Shown here: piece by piece, positions 1-8,356 of the stretch
Layout of the letters: each line of letters starts with the position of its first letter
Numbering within the stretch: the stretch's first letter is position 1
Assembly: GCA_021648845.1 (NCBI GenBank)
Contig: JAKJHY010000019.1
Location: 1-64,000 of the forward strand
Reading direction: 5' to 3'
Origin: Mycobacterium sp. MBM
GTDB lineage: Bacteria > Actinomycetota > Actinomycetes > Mycobacteriales > Mycobacteriaceae
Length of the DNA stretch: 64,000 bases
The notes under the pieces: model-generated
Databases searched by the model: none
What the model saw: only the letters and a program-made list of their open reading frames with translations
What the model was told of the DNA's origin: nothing
Program-made: the position numbers and the translations under genes

Positions 1-298
1 GTTGCTGATTCTTCCTGCCCAAACACTCGGGCAACAGAGTCCCACAACGACTGGACCACTACAGAGGGCTCACCTCATGTGATCGAACTGGGGTTGTGCC
101 GCCAACCGCAGACGGTGCGCCGGGGTACCCCCGTCTGTCGCGCGATCGCACAGTCGTTCAATCCGGCGGCGATCAGCGCACGCACAGCATTGAAATCTTC
201 GATCGAGCGCATAGGGCCTCCCGCCGCCTGAAGTCGACGTTAGTTCGGCCCACTGACAACCAGATACGCGCAGCGAGGCGGTAGTCTGAACCCCGCTT
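1..298. other. no gene seen upstream of the tRNA
   Basis: I see no convincing protein or RNA gene here. The only open frame (96-284, plus) is arginine-rich, has no ribosome binding site and looks like chance coding in GC-rich DNA. The end of this stretch must contain the tRNA-Leu promoter, but I cannot pick clear -35 and -10 boxes. Confidence 0.5.
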
Positions 299-381
299 GC
301 GGGCGTGATGGAACGGCAGACATGCCGGCTTTAGGTGCCGGTGCTCGGAAGAGCGTGAGGGTTCGAATCCCTCCGCCCGCA
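299..381 (+). tRNA. tRNA-Leu (anticodon UAG)
   Basis: The acceptor arms GCGGGCG (299-305) and CGCCCGC (374-380) pair perfectly, followed by discriminator A381. The anticodon stem is CCGGC/GCCGG (325-329 and 337-341) around the loop TTTAGGT, giving anticodon TAG at 332-334, which reads CUA. A long variable arm follows, as in class II tRNAs, and the T arm GAGGG-TTCGAAT-CCCTC lies at 357-373. CCA is not encoded. The anticodon stem-loop has the same arrangement as E. coli tRNA-Leu(UAG). No duplicated 3' end of this tRNA was found in the window, so it does not mark an integrated element here. Confidence 0.97.
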
Positions 382-428
382 CAACGAAAGCCTCCGAGTC
401 CTGCTGCTTGCCCTAAGTAGGGCGGTTC

Positions 429-653
429 TCACCCCGCGGTCGGCGGCGTCCCCCAGCACTCGACCACCGCACCGGTATGCCGCAGCATCACATAGCGGTG
501 GTCCGGTTCCCGAGCCTCGCCCGACCGCTCGGCGTACTCGGCGCGGGCGCCCTGTTCGTCACCCTGATAGACCTCGGTCGGCACCGGGGGCACTCCGGTG
601 TCTCCCGGATTATCGGTCTCGCCGATCTGCACGGTCCATGAATTGTCAGCCAT
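429..653 (-). CDS. small acidic hypothetical protein
   Basis: A frame of 74 residues starting at ATG 653 with the N-terminus MADNSWTVQIGE. It could be extended upstream to 740, but that part is basic and low-complexity, so the inner ATG is preferred. The protein is hydrophilic and acidic, has no signal peptide or membrane segment, and ends in a Gly/Pro-rich tail. It is transcribed away from the amt gene next door. I do not recognise a family. Its composition differs from shadow frames, which are arginine-rich, so it is probably real. Confidence 0.5.
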   Translation of the reverse strand: MADNSWTVQIGETDNPGDTGVPPVPTEVYQGDEQGARAEYAERSGEAREPDHRYVMLRHTGAVVECWGTPPTAG

Positions 654-776
654 CGCCTTCAGGTACCCAGTGCGACGCCGGCGAACGCCAGGTCGCCGCT
701 GCACGTGAAATGCGGCAGGGGCTCGGCACCGCTGTGTCATAGTCGTCCGGGCGTTTTGCGATACGAAGGAGTACCC

Positions 777-2033
777 GTGCAGATCGGTCCGGCCGCGACG
801 GCCTGGCTGCTTGTCAGCACCGCAATGGTCTTGTTGATGACCCCGGGCCTGGCCATCTTCTACGGCGGTATGGTGCGTTCGTCCGGCGTACTCAATATGA
901 TCATGATGAGCTTCATCGCCATCCCGGTCGTCACCGTGACCTGGGTGATCGCGGGTTACAGCCTGGCCTTCGGCGCGGACGCCGGGGGCGGCCTGATCGG
1001 CGGGCTACAGCACATCGGGTTGTCCGGTATCGACCTGGATGCGGTCCGCTCGAACGTGCCCGAGCTCCTGTTCGTCACCTTCCAGCTGGCCTTCGCGATC
1101 CTGACTGCGGCCCTGGTGAGCGGCGCCATCGCCGACCGCGCCAAATTCTCGTCCTGGGTGATGTTCGTGGCCGCCTGGACCCTGCTGGTGTACTCGCCGG
1201 TGGCGCACTGGGTCTGGGGTCCGGGCGGTTGGCTGTCGACGTTCGGCGCGCTCGACTATGCGGGTGGACTGGTCGTCGAAATCGTCTCGGGGGCATCGGC
1301 GTTGGCGCTTGCCCTGGTCCTCGGACCGCGCATCGGCTTCAAATCCGAGGCGATGCGTCCGCACAATCTGCCGTTCGTGCTGCTCGGTGTCGGCCTGCTG
1401 TGGTTTGGCTGGTTCGGATTCAACGCCGGGTCGGCCTTCGCTGTCGACGGCAAGGCCGCGGTCATCTTCCTCAACACGCTGTTGGCCGGATGTCTGGGCA
1501 TGCTCGGCTGGTTGGCCGTGGAGCGGTTCCGGGACGGCCACCCGACCACCTTCGGCGCAGCCTCGGGCGTGGTCGCCGGCCTGGTCGCCATCACGCCGTC
1601 GTGTGGGTTCGTCTCACCGCTGGGTGCCATCGTCGTCGGAATCGCGGCCGGCGTGGTCTGCTCATTCGCCATCGGCTGGAAGTTCAAGGCCGGCTACGAC
1701 GATTCTCTCGACGTGGTCGGCGTGCACTTCGTCGGTGGCGTGGTGGGCACCTTCCTCATCGGATTGCTTGCCGCGGAGATGGTGTCGGGCGGGCCGCAGG
1801 GCCTGTTCTATGGCGGCGGGATCACCCAGTTGGGTAAGCAGACGCTCGCGATCGCGGTGGTGGCCGTGTTCGCGTTCGTGGTGTCCTTCGCGCTCGCCAA
1901 GATCATCGAGGCGACGGTCGGCTTCCGGGTCACCCGGGAGGACGAACTGTCCGGTATCGACTTCACCCAGCACGCCGAGACCGCCTACGCCGAGGGCGTG
2001 CACGGGACGCCGCACAAACGCCCGGGTGCCTGA
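777..2033 (+). CDS. amt: ammonium transporter (Amt family)
   Basis: Membrane channel for ammonium/ammonia uptake. The protein has 418 residues from GTG 777, which sits just after the ribosome binding site GAAGGAG. An upstream ATG at 705 would add a non-hydrophobic leader and lacks such a site. About eleven hydrophobic segments fill the chain. Typical Amt signatures are visible: a glycine-rich first helix with FYGGMVRSSGVLN, WFGWFGFNAGSA in the middle, and DDSLDVVGVHFVGG, which carries one of the pore histidines. The length is normal for the family. No glnB or glnD follows, unlike the common bacterial amt-glnB arrangement, so nitrogen control through GlnK cannot be inferred from the neighbourhood. 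Confidence 0.95.
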   Translation: MQIGPAATAWLLVSTAMVLLMTPGLAIFYGGMVRSSGVLNMIMMSFIAIPVVTVTWVIAGYSLAFGADAGGGLIGGLQHIGLSGIDLDAVRSNVPELLFVTFQLAFAILTAALVSGAIADRAKFSSWVMFVAAWTLLVYSPVAHWVWGPGGWLSTFGALDYAGGLVVEIVSGASALALALVLGPRIGFKSEAMRPHNLPFVLLGVGLLWFGWFGFNAGSAFAVDGKAAVIFLNTLLAGCLGMLGWLAVERFRDGHPTTFGAASGVVAGLVAITPSCGFVSPLGAIVVGIAAGVVCSFAIGWKFKAGYDDSLDVVGVHFVGGVVGTFLIGLLAAEMVSGGPQGLFYGGGITQLGKQTLAIAVVAVFAFVVSFALAKIIEATVGFRVTREDELSGIDFTQHAETAYAEGVHGTPHKRPGA

Positions 2034-2361
2034 CCGTTGTTCTTGCGTGGGCAATTGTTTGGTTGCCTTCCTAACATCGCCGCGCGTGGTCGGGTGCCAT
2101 CGGTGCAGGCTGAAGCGTCGGCGGGGTCGATGGCCGCCCCTCATTGATAGTTAGCTGAGTGACGTGACCTGCGCGTAGTGCGCATACAGGAACGTCAAAT
2201 TGCATTGGCACGGTGAGTACTTCGTGGCTACTGCTCCAATTCTGATGGCCATGGCCAATTGTCTGTGTTTGCTTGCGCGATTGCCGCACCCCCTCTTACG
2301 ATCCACATCGCCGCCACTTTCACTGGCGTCAATTGCTCGCAATTCCGCCAAACGCTGGGGT
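2034..2361. other. 328-bp intergenic region
   Basis: It separates amt from the secreted C39-like protein. The open frame of the downstream gene runs back through it to 2200, but that part is not signal-peptide-like and is probably untranslated. A possible sigma-A-type promoter lies near 2273-2302. No clear amt terminator hairpin was seen. Confidence 0.4.
2273..2302 (+). promoter_or_regulatory. candidate sigma-A-type promoter
   Basis: TTGCGC (2273-2278) and TACGAT (2297-2302) are separated by 18 bp. This fits the loose mycobacterial consensus (TTGNNN, TANNNT) and would start transcription about 50 bp before the assigned start at 2362. Two hexamers alone are weak evidence. Confidence 0.3.
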
Positions 2362-4545
2362 GTGGTGTCCGTGGCTTCCTGCAATGAATCGACCGACCGT
2401 GACTCGGCCGACGAAGACCGACGTGTGCGCGCGGTCCGACTTTGGTTGGGCTCCGGGGCATTGACCCTGGGTGTGGGGGCGGCCATGCTCGGGGGAGCCG
2501 CGGTGGCCGCCGCCGACACCGACTCCGGGCCGTCGGACGGCGCCTCGACTTCGAGCAGTACAAAGGCAGATTCCGCGCCCACGGCAACCTCATCGCACCC
2601 GACGAGCCGACCGGCGCCGCGCCGGACGGGCCCGATCGCGGCGCGTGGCGTGCACACGGCCGGCGCGAACGGCGCGGCACTACGCAGCCGGGCGACCGAA
2701 GCCGACGAGGCCGAGGAACTCGTGGCACCCCGCGGGCGCGAGACGGCTCCGCTGACCGGTGAGCTATCGAGCGCCGAGCCGGAAACCCCGGTGCCATCAG
2801 TGTTCTCGTCGGCACCGGCGCAGATCGCTGCGCCCGCCGGTGGGCGCAGCGATGCGGTGGCCGAGGCGATCGTGCAGACCGCCGTCACGCCGACCGACAC
2901 CCGCACGGGCGACACGGCCCAAAAGGCCACCGCGCCGGCGCTCGCCGCAGTCCCGTCCGCGCGTGCTGCCGCGTTCGCCTGGGCACCGCCCACACCGAAC
3001 CAGATCCTGCGCACGCTGCAGCAGTTCGGGCGCGACGTGTACGGCACCGTCGCCCACCAGATACGCGGGGTGCAACGCAATCTCACGGTTCTCGGGGCCG
3101 ACCTCACCCGCATGCTCGGCATCAAGCGCGTGATGTTCATCGAGCCCGCACCGTACGGCAATCCCAGTGCCAACCTGCAGTACTGGGTCCAGCAGCAATA
3201 TGGGTCCCACACCCTGGCCACCGTGGCGATGGCTTGGGCTCAGCTGACCGGGACCCCGGTCGATGTCCAAAGCTTCCTGGATCTGGCGATGGAAGAGGAC
3301 AGCCTGTACAACGCCAACGTCAAGGTGTACGACCCGAACGCCAACCGGTTCGTCGGCTACACCGACAGCTATGAGCTGTTGCAGGGCAAGGGCGTTCGCA
3401 TCATGACGAGCTTCTTCGCGCGCGACCAACGGTCGCATGCTCTGCACGCGCTGACCGCCGGACTGCAGAACCCCGGCAAGGCAATGATCGTGACGATCGT
3501 CGGCCCCGCGGACGGGATCAACGGTCCCGCAGGCAAGTCGGTGATCGTGCTGGGGGTGGACACCGAAGCGGGCACGGTCATCTACAACGACCCGACGATG
3601 TCCACCGGTCAGGGCGCCACGATGGGCGTCGAAGACTTCCTCTCGGCGTGGCAGGCGTCGAACTACAGCTTGGTCACCGCGCAGCTGGCCGCAACGGCGG
3701 GAGCCACCCCGGTCCCGCCCGGGGTGCAAACAGCACGGCTGGTCTGGAGCCTGCCCCGGCCCGAGAACCTCGGTGTTGTCCTGCGCAATCTGGGCTCCAT
3801 GATCGCCGAGACGGTGGTGAACCAGATCGACGGTGCACAGCGCAATCTCGTCGATCTGAGTGACGATCTGGCGCGTACCTTCGGCGTGGCATCACTGATC
3901 CATCCCGAACCGCCGGCACCTGGCGATGTCGAGTTCGGCGGCTATACAGCCAACAAGCCATTCTGGATCTATCAGGGCGACGCACAGTCCTGCGCCATCA
4001 TGGCCAGTGCCGGGATCATCGGCCAGCTCACCGGTGTCATGCCGACCCAGCAAGAGATCTTGGAGCAGGCGTGGTCGACCCCCAGCGATGTCTACGCCGG
4101 TCAGTCGATCTTCGAGGGTGACGGTGATGTTCCTGGCAAGCATTGGGGCACCAACCAGGTAGACGTGCTGAAACTACTCAACCTCAACGGCCTGGATGCC
4201 GACGTGACGACGTTCCTCAAGAGCCAGCGACAACTGGCGCTGGATACGCTGACCGCGTCGCTGGCCGACCAGCAGGGCGTCATGGTTTCGGTGAACGCCG
4301 ACACCGTCTGGAAGGCCTACGAGAACACTTTCTTTCACCCCGATCGCTATGTCCCGCCGGCCAGCACCTTGCGCAGTGACCACATGGTGATCGTGCTCAG
4401 TGTCAACACGACCAAGAACCTGGTTTATATCAACGACAGCGCGTGGGAAGGCGGGCAGGGGCTGCCCGTGCCGCTCGACAAGTTCCTCGACGCCTGGCAG
4501 ACCGGGGGACACACGATGATCACCGCACAGCTCAAGGCGGTGTGA
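2362..4545 (+). CDS. secreted protein with two C39-like peptidase repeats
   Basis: A predicted exported protein of 727 residues. A twin-arginine-free signal peptide lies near residues 22-47 (RVRAVRLWLGSGALTLG to AVAAAD), then a low-complexity Ser/Thr/Pro/Ala stretch, then two homologous papain-like modules of the C39_2 type at about residues 245-450 and 500-727. Each module is preceded by a similar helix (LQQFGRDVYGTVAHQIRG; LGSMIAETVVNQIDGAQ). The second module keeps a plausible active site: Cys544 in GDAQSCAIM and His674 in SDHMVIVL. In the first module these positions align with His and Lys, so it is probably catalytically dead. The start is uncertain: GTG 2362, 2365, 2371 and 2425 are all in frame and none has a good ribosome binding site. 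Substrate unknown. Confidence 0.75.
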   Translation: MVSVASCNESTDRDSADEDRRVRAVRLWLGSGALTLGVGAAMLGGAAVAAADTDSGPSDGASTSSSTKADSAPTATSSHPTSRPAPRRTGPIAARGVHTAGANGAALRSRATEADEAEELVAPRGRETAPLTGELSSAEPETPVPSVFSSAPAQIAAPAGGRSDAVAEAIVQTAVTPTDTRTGDTAQKATAPALAAVPSARAAAFAWAPPTPNQILRTLQQFGRDVYGTVAHQIRGVQRNLTVLGADLTRMLGIKRVMFIEPAPYGNPSANLQYWVQQQYGSHTLATVAMAWAQLTGTPVDVQSFLDLAMEEDSLYNANVKVYDPNANRFVGYTDSYELLQGKGVRIMTSFFARDQRSHALHALTAGLQNPGKAMIVTIVGPADGINGPAGKSVIVLGVDTEAGTVIYNDPTMSTGQGATMGVEDFLSAWQASNYSLVTAQLAATAGATPVPPGVQTARLVWSLPRPENLGVVLRNLGSMIAETVVNQIDGAQRNLVDLSDDLARTFGVASLIHPEPPAPGDVEFGGYTANKPFWIYQGDAQSCAIMASAGIIGQLTGVMPTQQEILEQAWSTPSDVYAGQSIFEGDGDVPGKHWGTNQVDVLKLLNLNGLDADVTTFLKSQRQLALDTLTASLADQQGVMVSVNADTVWKAYENTFFHPDRYVPPASTLRSDHMVIVLSVNTTKNLVYINDSAWEGGQGLPVPLDKFLDAWQTGGHTMITAQLKAV

Positions 4546-4548
4546 CCC

Positions 4549-5214
4549 TCACCGTGGGCCGTCGACCGCGAATGTGCCGTTGTCGTCCTGGAATTCGACG
4601 TAGACATGGCGCACGGTGCCATCGATCTCCACAGCGCAGGTGAAGCTCTCACCCTTTCCGGCCGATGGATCCTTGCCGTCATTGCAGCGCAGCGCGCTGA
4701 TGCTGTTGGCGCCGTACCCGTTGATCGGGTCGGTCAAAATCTCCCGAACCCCGGCCTCGGCCTGCTCCACGGGGATGACGGTGGTGTCGCGGAAGAAGAC
4801 TTGCCACCCGCCCAGGCCGGCGATCACCAGCGCGATGGCGACGCCGGCGCCGATGAGTACGGTGCGCCTACCGGGGCCGGACCGTCTGGCCGGTGCGCGG
4901 TGCGGCGCCGGTGTGCCCGGCGGCAGGGTGTAGCGGTTCGGGTCGACCACCACCGGCGGGCGCTGGGGTGGGACCGGGTGCCGGGGCGGCGGAACACGCT
5001 GTGCGGGCGGCGGGTAGCCGGGCGCGGGTGGGTACGGCTGCTGCCGTTGTGGCGGATAGTGCTGCGGGGCAGGAGGATAGGCCGCGCGAGGCGGTGGCCC
5101 CGGCGGCGGGGGAGCGGCATGTCGCGGTGCGCCGCGTGACGGTTCGCCGGGAGTCGGTGCGCCACCCGGGCGGGCCCACCACGGCTGCTGCGGGGACTCA
5201 GGAGGTTGGTTCAT
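4549..5214 (-). CDS. proline-rich membrane-anchored DUF4333 protein
   Basis: 221 residues starting at ATG 5214. The N-terminal half is a cytoplasmic Pro/Gln/Tyr-rich tail (PPPGPPPR, YPPQRQQPYPP). It is followed by one membrane helix (VLIGAGVAIALVIAGLGGW), then an extracytoplasmic domain with two cysteines (LRCNDG, FTCAVEIDG) in the DUF4333 pattern. The reading frame is open to 5433, but the extension is arginine-rich and has no ribosome site. The gene converges on the C39-like gene with a 3-bp gap. The function of the family is unknown, and similar Pro-rich single-pass proteins are common in mycobacteria. Confidence 0.75.
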   Translation of the reverse strand: MNQPPESPQQPWWARPGGAPTPGEPSRGAPRHAAPPPPGPPPRAAYPPAPQHYPPQRQQPYPPAPGYPPPAQRVPPPRHPVPPQRPPVVVDPNRYTLPPGTPAPHRAPARRSGPGRRTVLIGAGVAIALVIAGLGGWQVFFRDTTVIPVEQAEAGVREILTDPINGYGANSISALRCNDGKDPSAGKGESFTCAVEIDGTVRHVYVEFQDDNGTFAVDGPR

Positions 5215-5275
5215 GCGGTTTCCCCGCAGGCCAGGGTTTCGGACGCAGTCGACCGCTCCGCCGTGCACGCGTCGC

Positions 5276-6724
5276 TCATGCCGAGAACCGTTGGTAGCAC
5301 TGCTCGGGGTCACCGGACAACCCGGCCCGGTAGGCCAGGATCCTGGTGAAGCCGGCCGTGGCCGTGACCCCGTTGACATCGCTGGCCGCCAAGCCGTTGG
5401 TGAGCAGTCCCGATATCGCCTCGTCGGTATCACCCGCGGACAGCATCAACGGGCTACCCGGTTCGGCCATCCGGCCCTGCGCCACCCCGGTCAGGCAGGC
5501 TGTGCGTAACGCCGTCAGTGGTGATTCCAGCGGGATGCCGCGTTCGTGTTGCACGGCAAGCGCGTAGCGAGAGGTGAGGATCGACAGCGCGGTGTTGTCA
5601 CCCTGCAGCAGCACACCCTGCTCCTCGGATTTCGGCGTGCCCAGTTCCTGTAAGGCAGGCAGGTTGACGTTGACCGTATTGGTCGACGGGCAGTATGCGG
5701 CCGGAGATATGGACTCCGCATCCGGGCAGCTGGCCATCTGCAGGTTGAGTGCCGGTGGGTTGGCGGGGGAGTAGATATCGCCGAGCGTGGTCATCAGCTC
5801 GTTCAGCAGGTCTGCATCGATGGTGCTGTCACCGGCAGCCGGATCGGCGTAGGAGTCGTAGGACAGGAACTGCGGCAGGTCTCCCTGGCGCTCGATGATC
5901 TCGTCCATGTCGATGGCGGCACACTGATCGGCGTTGCCGCTGAATCCGATCTGGAAGGCGCTGATCCGGTCGAGTGCGGAGCCGTGGGCATCTCCGGTGA
6001 GGAGCGCCTCCTCCTGCGTCATCAGCGGGTCGCGAATGTAGATCGCCCCGGCAAGAACGTGATTGAGGCCGTCGCCGGTACTCAGCGCGAAACGCGGTGA
6101 CTTCCCGGCGGCCACCCAGTGCAGGTAGACCCCGGCCAGACAGTCGGCCTGCTGTTCCTTGACCAGCACCGGGGTCGACTTCTCGACCAGGTGCGCCTTG
6201 GCTTGCACGGCATGACCGAACTCGTGGGCCATCACCCCGACGACGCCCATGTCGCCGAAGTACTGTGCCGCCCCGGGGATGAACTCGCCGCGATCCCAGG
6301 CCAGCACATCGCCGTCATAGCAGTAGAAGGCGTTCGACAACTCGTAGAGGTCGTTGCCGCAGACCCGCGGGCTGTTCGGGTCGGCGGCGTCGTAGGACAC
6401 CAGCGCGGTCACCGGGGTGTATGTGCCGGTCAGAGCGCCGTTCCAGTTCTCCGACCAGAATTGCTCCAGATCGTCGATCGCGCTGAGGGCGAGCCGATCC
6501 ACGGGGCCGTTATCGCTGTTCTGTGCGGTCCGCGTCGGCGCGGGCGCATCCGGGCGAGGCCCGCTGGGGCCGTCGCCGGCGGGCAGGCCACCCGCGCGGG
6601 ACGGGTCCCAGAGCATCGACACCGCGCGGCCGTCGAGCACGGTGGTGCCACAGCCGGTGAGCAACAACGCGACCGTCAGTGCGACGCTGAGCCACCCGGC
6701 GCGGCAACCGACCCGTCGATACAT
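5276..6724 (-). CDS. zinc metallopeptidase lipoprotein
   Basis: 482 residues. The signal peptide ends in a lipobox (LLLTGCGTT, Cys at about residue 25), so it is predicted to be anchored on the outer face of the membrane. The zinc-binding motif HEFGH (in VMAHEFGHAVQAKAHLVEK) is followed about 30 residues later by EQQADCLAGVYLHW, giving the third ligand and the aspartate-containing helix typical of neutral zinc metallopeptidases of the YpfJ type. Cysteines at CGNDLYELSNAFYC and further on could form disulphides. It lies 61 bp upstream of the DUF4333 membrane protein on the same strand. Its substrate is unknown. Confidence 0.85.
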   Translation of the reverse strand: MYRRVGCRAGWLSVALTVALLLTGCGTTVLDGRAVSMLWDPSRAGGLPAGDGPSGPRPDAPAPTRTAQNSDNGPVDRLALSAIDDLEQFWSENWNGALTGTYTPVTALVSYDAADPNSPRVCGNDLYELSNAFYCYDGDVLAWDRGEFIPGAAQYFGDMGVVGVMAHEFGHAVQAKAHLVEKSTPVLVKEQQADCLAGVYLHWVAAGKSPRFALSTGDGLNHVLAGAIYIRDPLMTQEEALLTGDAHGSALDRISAFQIGFSGNADQCAAIDMDEIIERQGDLPQFLSYDSYADPAAGDSTIDADLLNELMTTLGDIYSPANPPALNLQMASCPDAESISPAAYCPSTNTVNVNLPALQELGTPKSEEQGVLLQGDNTALSILTSRYALAVQHERGIPLESPLTALRTACLTGVAQGRMAEPGSPLMLSAGDTDEAISGLLTNGLAASDVNGVTATAGFTRILAYRAGLSGDPEQCYQRFSA

Positions 6725-6780
6725 GCCGACAGGCTAACAAGGCACGGGCCGTCGAGCTGTCTCCCAGACGTGCAACGGGC

Positions 6781-7296
6781 CTACTCCGGGCGCTCGTCGA
6801 CCTTGATATCGAAGGTCACCTCGCCGCGGTGGACGGTCGTGACGGTCACGCCGTACGTCGTGCCGGAATCGCTGAGCCGGCAGCGCAGCGTGGCACCGTC
6901 GCTGCCGCTGAGATCGCCGGGACAGCTCACCCATTCCGGGGCCCGCCCGATCTGCCTGCTGACCTGCTCGATGATCTGACGGGTGACCGTTGCCTCGGCG
7001 ATGCTCTGTTCGATAAGCAGATCGACCTGGTCGCCCTGCGCACCGCCCACCGTCACGCTGATACGACGCTGCTGCCCGCCGGCGGCCATCGTGCAGTCCG
7101 TGCGGGCGCCGACGGATGCCGCAAGGTCACCGGTACAGCTGACCGAATCCGGTGCCGTGCCTGATTGCTCGGTGACCTCTTCGATGATCTGTTCCTGGAG
7201 GCGTTCCCGGCTGATGCTCTTGTCGTCGGGCACCGAACATGCGGCCATTGCCGCCAGGGCGACCAGCACCGGCGCGAGCATCGACCAGCGAGCCAT
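6781..7296 (-). CDS. lipoprotein with two tandem DUF4333 domains
   Basis: 171 residues from ATG 7296. The signal peptide MARWSMLAPVLVALAAMAAC carries a lipobox with Cys20. Two copies of the same unit follow. Each starts with an amphipathic helix (EQIIEEVTEQSG; RQIIEQVSRQIG), then SVSCTGDL or WVSCPGDL, then a second cysteine about 15 residues later (TDCTM; LRCRL). This Cys-x(14-16)-Cys pattern is DUF4333, so the gene arose by an internal duplication. It sits 38 bp downstream of the acyl-CoA dehydrogenase operon and may be read through from it. Function unknown; predicted to sit in the cell envelope. Confidence 0.8.
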   Translation of the reverse strand: MARWSMLAPVLVALAAMAACSVPDDKSISRERLQEQIIEEVTEQSGTAPDSVSCTGDLAASVGARTDCTMAAGGQQRRISVTVGGAQGDQVDLLIEQSIAEATVTRQIIEQVSRQIGRAPEWVSCPGDLSGSDGATLRCRLSDSGTTYGVTVTTVHRGEVTFDIKVDERPE

Positions 7297-7333
7297 AGCG
7301 TCACGATGGCACACCTCGTAACGCCCGGCAGCG

Positions 7334-8356
7334 TTATCGGAGCCGTGCCGCCAACGCCCGCCGGTGCGCGATCGGCGACCCGAACAGTGACCGGTTGAGG
7401 GTCGCCCGTTTGAGGTAGACGTGGATACCGCTCTCCCAGGTGTAGCCGATGCCGCCGTGCAACTGCATCGCCTTGCCCGCGACGGCCACCGCGGTCTCGC
7501 AGGCATACGCCTTGGCCATCGATACCGCCGGCTGCGCGTCCCCGCCGGTCGCTACCGCGTCGACGGCGGCCTCGACGAGACGGCGCGCCACCCGGGTCTG
7601 CACCAGCATGTCGGCGCACGCGTGTTTGACCGCCTGAAACGACCCGATGGGGCGGCCGAACTGGTGCCGTAGCCCGACGTAGTCGACGGTGGCGGCCAGC
7701 ATGGCCTCGGCCAGGCCGAGGCTGTCGGCGGCGACCATGACGGTGGCGCGGTCCAGTACCCGGGCGGCCATGGGGAACGGCCAGACCCGGGCCGGCTGCA
7801 CCGAGTCGGCGGTGACGGCGGCGAGTCGACGGGTGTCGTCCAGGGTCGGCTGACAGGTGATCGCCAGCCCGGAAGCGTCCGGCTCGGCGGCGACGAGCAC
7901 CGGCGTTCCCGACGAGTCGAGGGCGGGGATGAGCAGCCGGGTCGCCTCGAGAGCATCGGGTACGAAATCGGCTCTGCCGCTGAGTCCGTCGGCCGTCAGC
8001 GTGAATGCGATGTCGCGGCGGTCCCCGGTACTGAGCACGGCGACCGGCCGGTCGGTGCCCTCGGCGGCCGCCGATAAGGCGCCATCGCGTGCGGGGTCGG
8101 CAGGCAGTGCCAGCAGCGCGCCGATGCCGGCGCTGACGCCGAGGTGGCTGGTGCGAGCGGCGGCCCTGCCGAGCTCCTCAGCCACCACCGCCGTCTCGGC
8201 GAACGACACCGCGGCGCCGCCGAGTGCGTCCGCGATCTCCAGTCCCGGCCAGCCCGCGCGGGCGATCAGCGTCCAGTCGGGGTCGTCGGTGGCCAGCAGA
8301 CTCCTGGCCACCGAACGCAGTTCGGCGTGCAGGTCGGCGAACTCGCGGGTCATCAT
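7334..8356 (-). CDS. acyl-CoA dehydrogenase, short partner subunit
   Basis: 340 residues, FadE family. The C-terminal helical domain is well conserved (ARVLDRATVMVAADSLGLAE, LRHQFGRPIGSFQAVKH, MQLHGGIGYTWESGIHVYLK). The middle beta domain is degenerate: it lacks the usual SEPxAGSD loop. The glutamate in GGIGYTWE aligns with the catalytic base position of medium-chain acyl-CoA dehydrogenase. The start ATG overlaps the upstream stop by 4 bases. The pairing with a long subunit resembles the alpha2-beta2 dehydrogenases of mycobacterial steroid degradation, where one subunit supplies the base and the other most FAD contacts. Partnership with the gene at 8353 is inferred. Confidence 0.85.
   Translation of the reverse strand: MMTREFADLHAELRSVARSLLATDDPDWTLIARAGWPGLEIADALGGAAVSFAETAVVAEELGRAAARTSHLGVSAGIGALLALPADPARDGALSAAAEGTDRPVAVLSTGDRRDIAFTLTADGLSGRADFVPDALEATRLLIPALDSSGTPVLVAAEPDASGLAITCQPTLDDTRRLAAVTADSVQPARVWPFPMAARVLDRATVMVAADSLGLAEAMLAATVDYVGLRHQFGRPIGSFQAVKHACADMLVQTRVARRLVEAAVDAVATGGDAQPAVSMAKAYACETAVAVAGKAMQLHGGIGYTWESGIHVYLKRATLNRSLFGSPIAHRRALAARLR

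Noticed and set aside
299..381. tRNA-Leu as an integration site of a mobile island
   Set aside because: No duplicated tRNA 3' end, no integrase or transposase, and the neighbouring genes (amt, lipoproteins) look ordinary.
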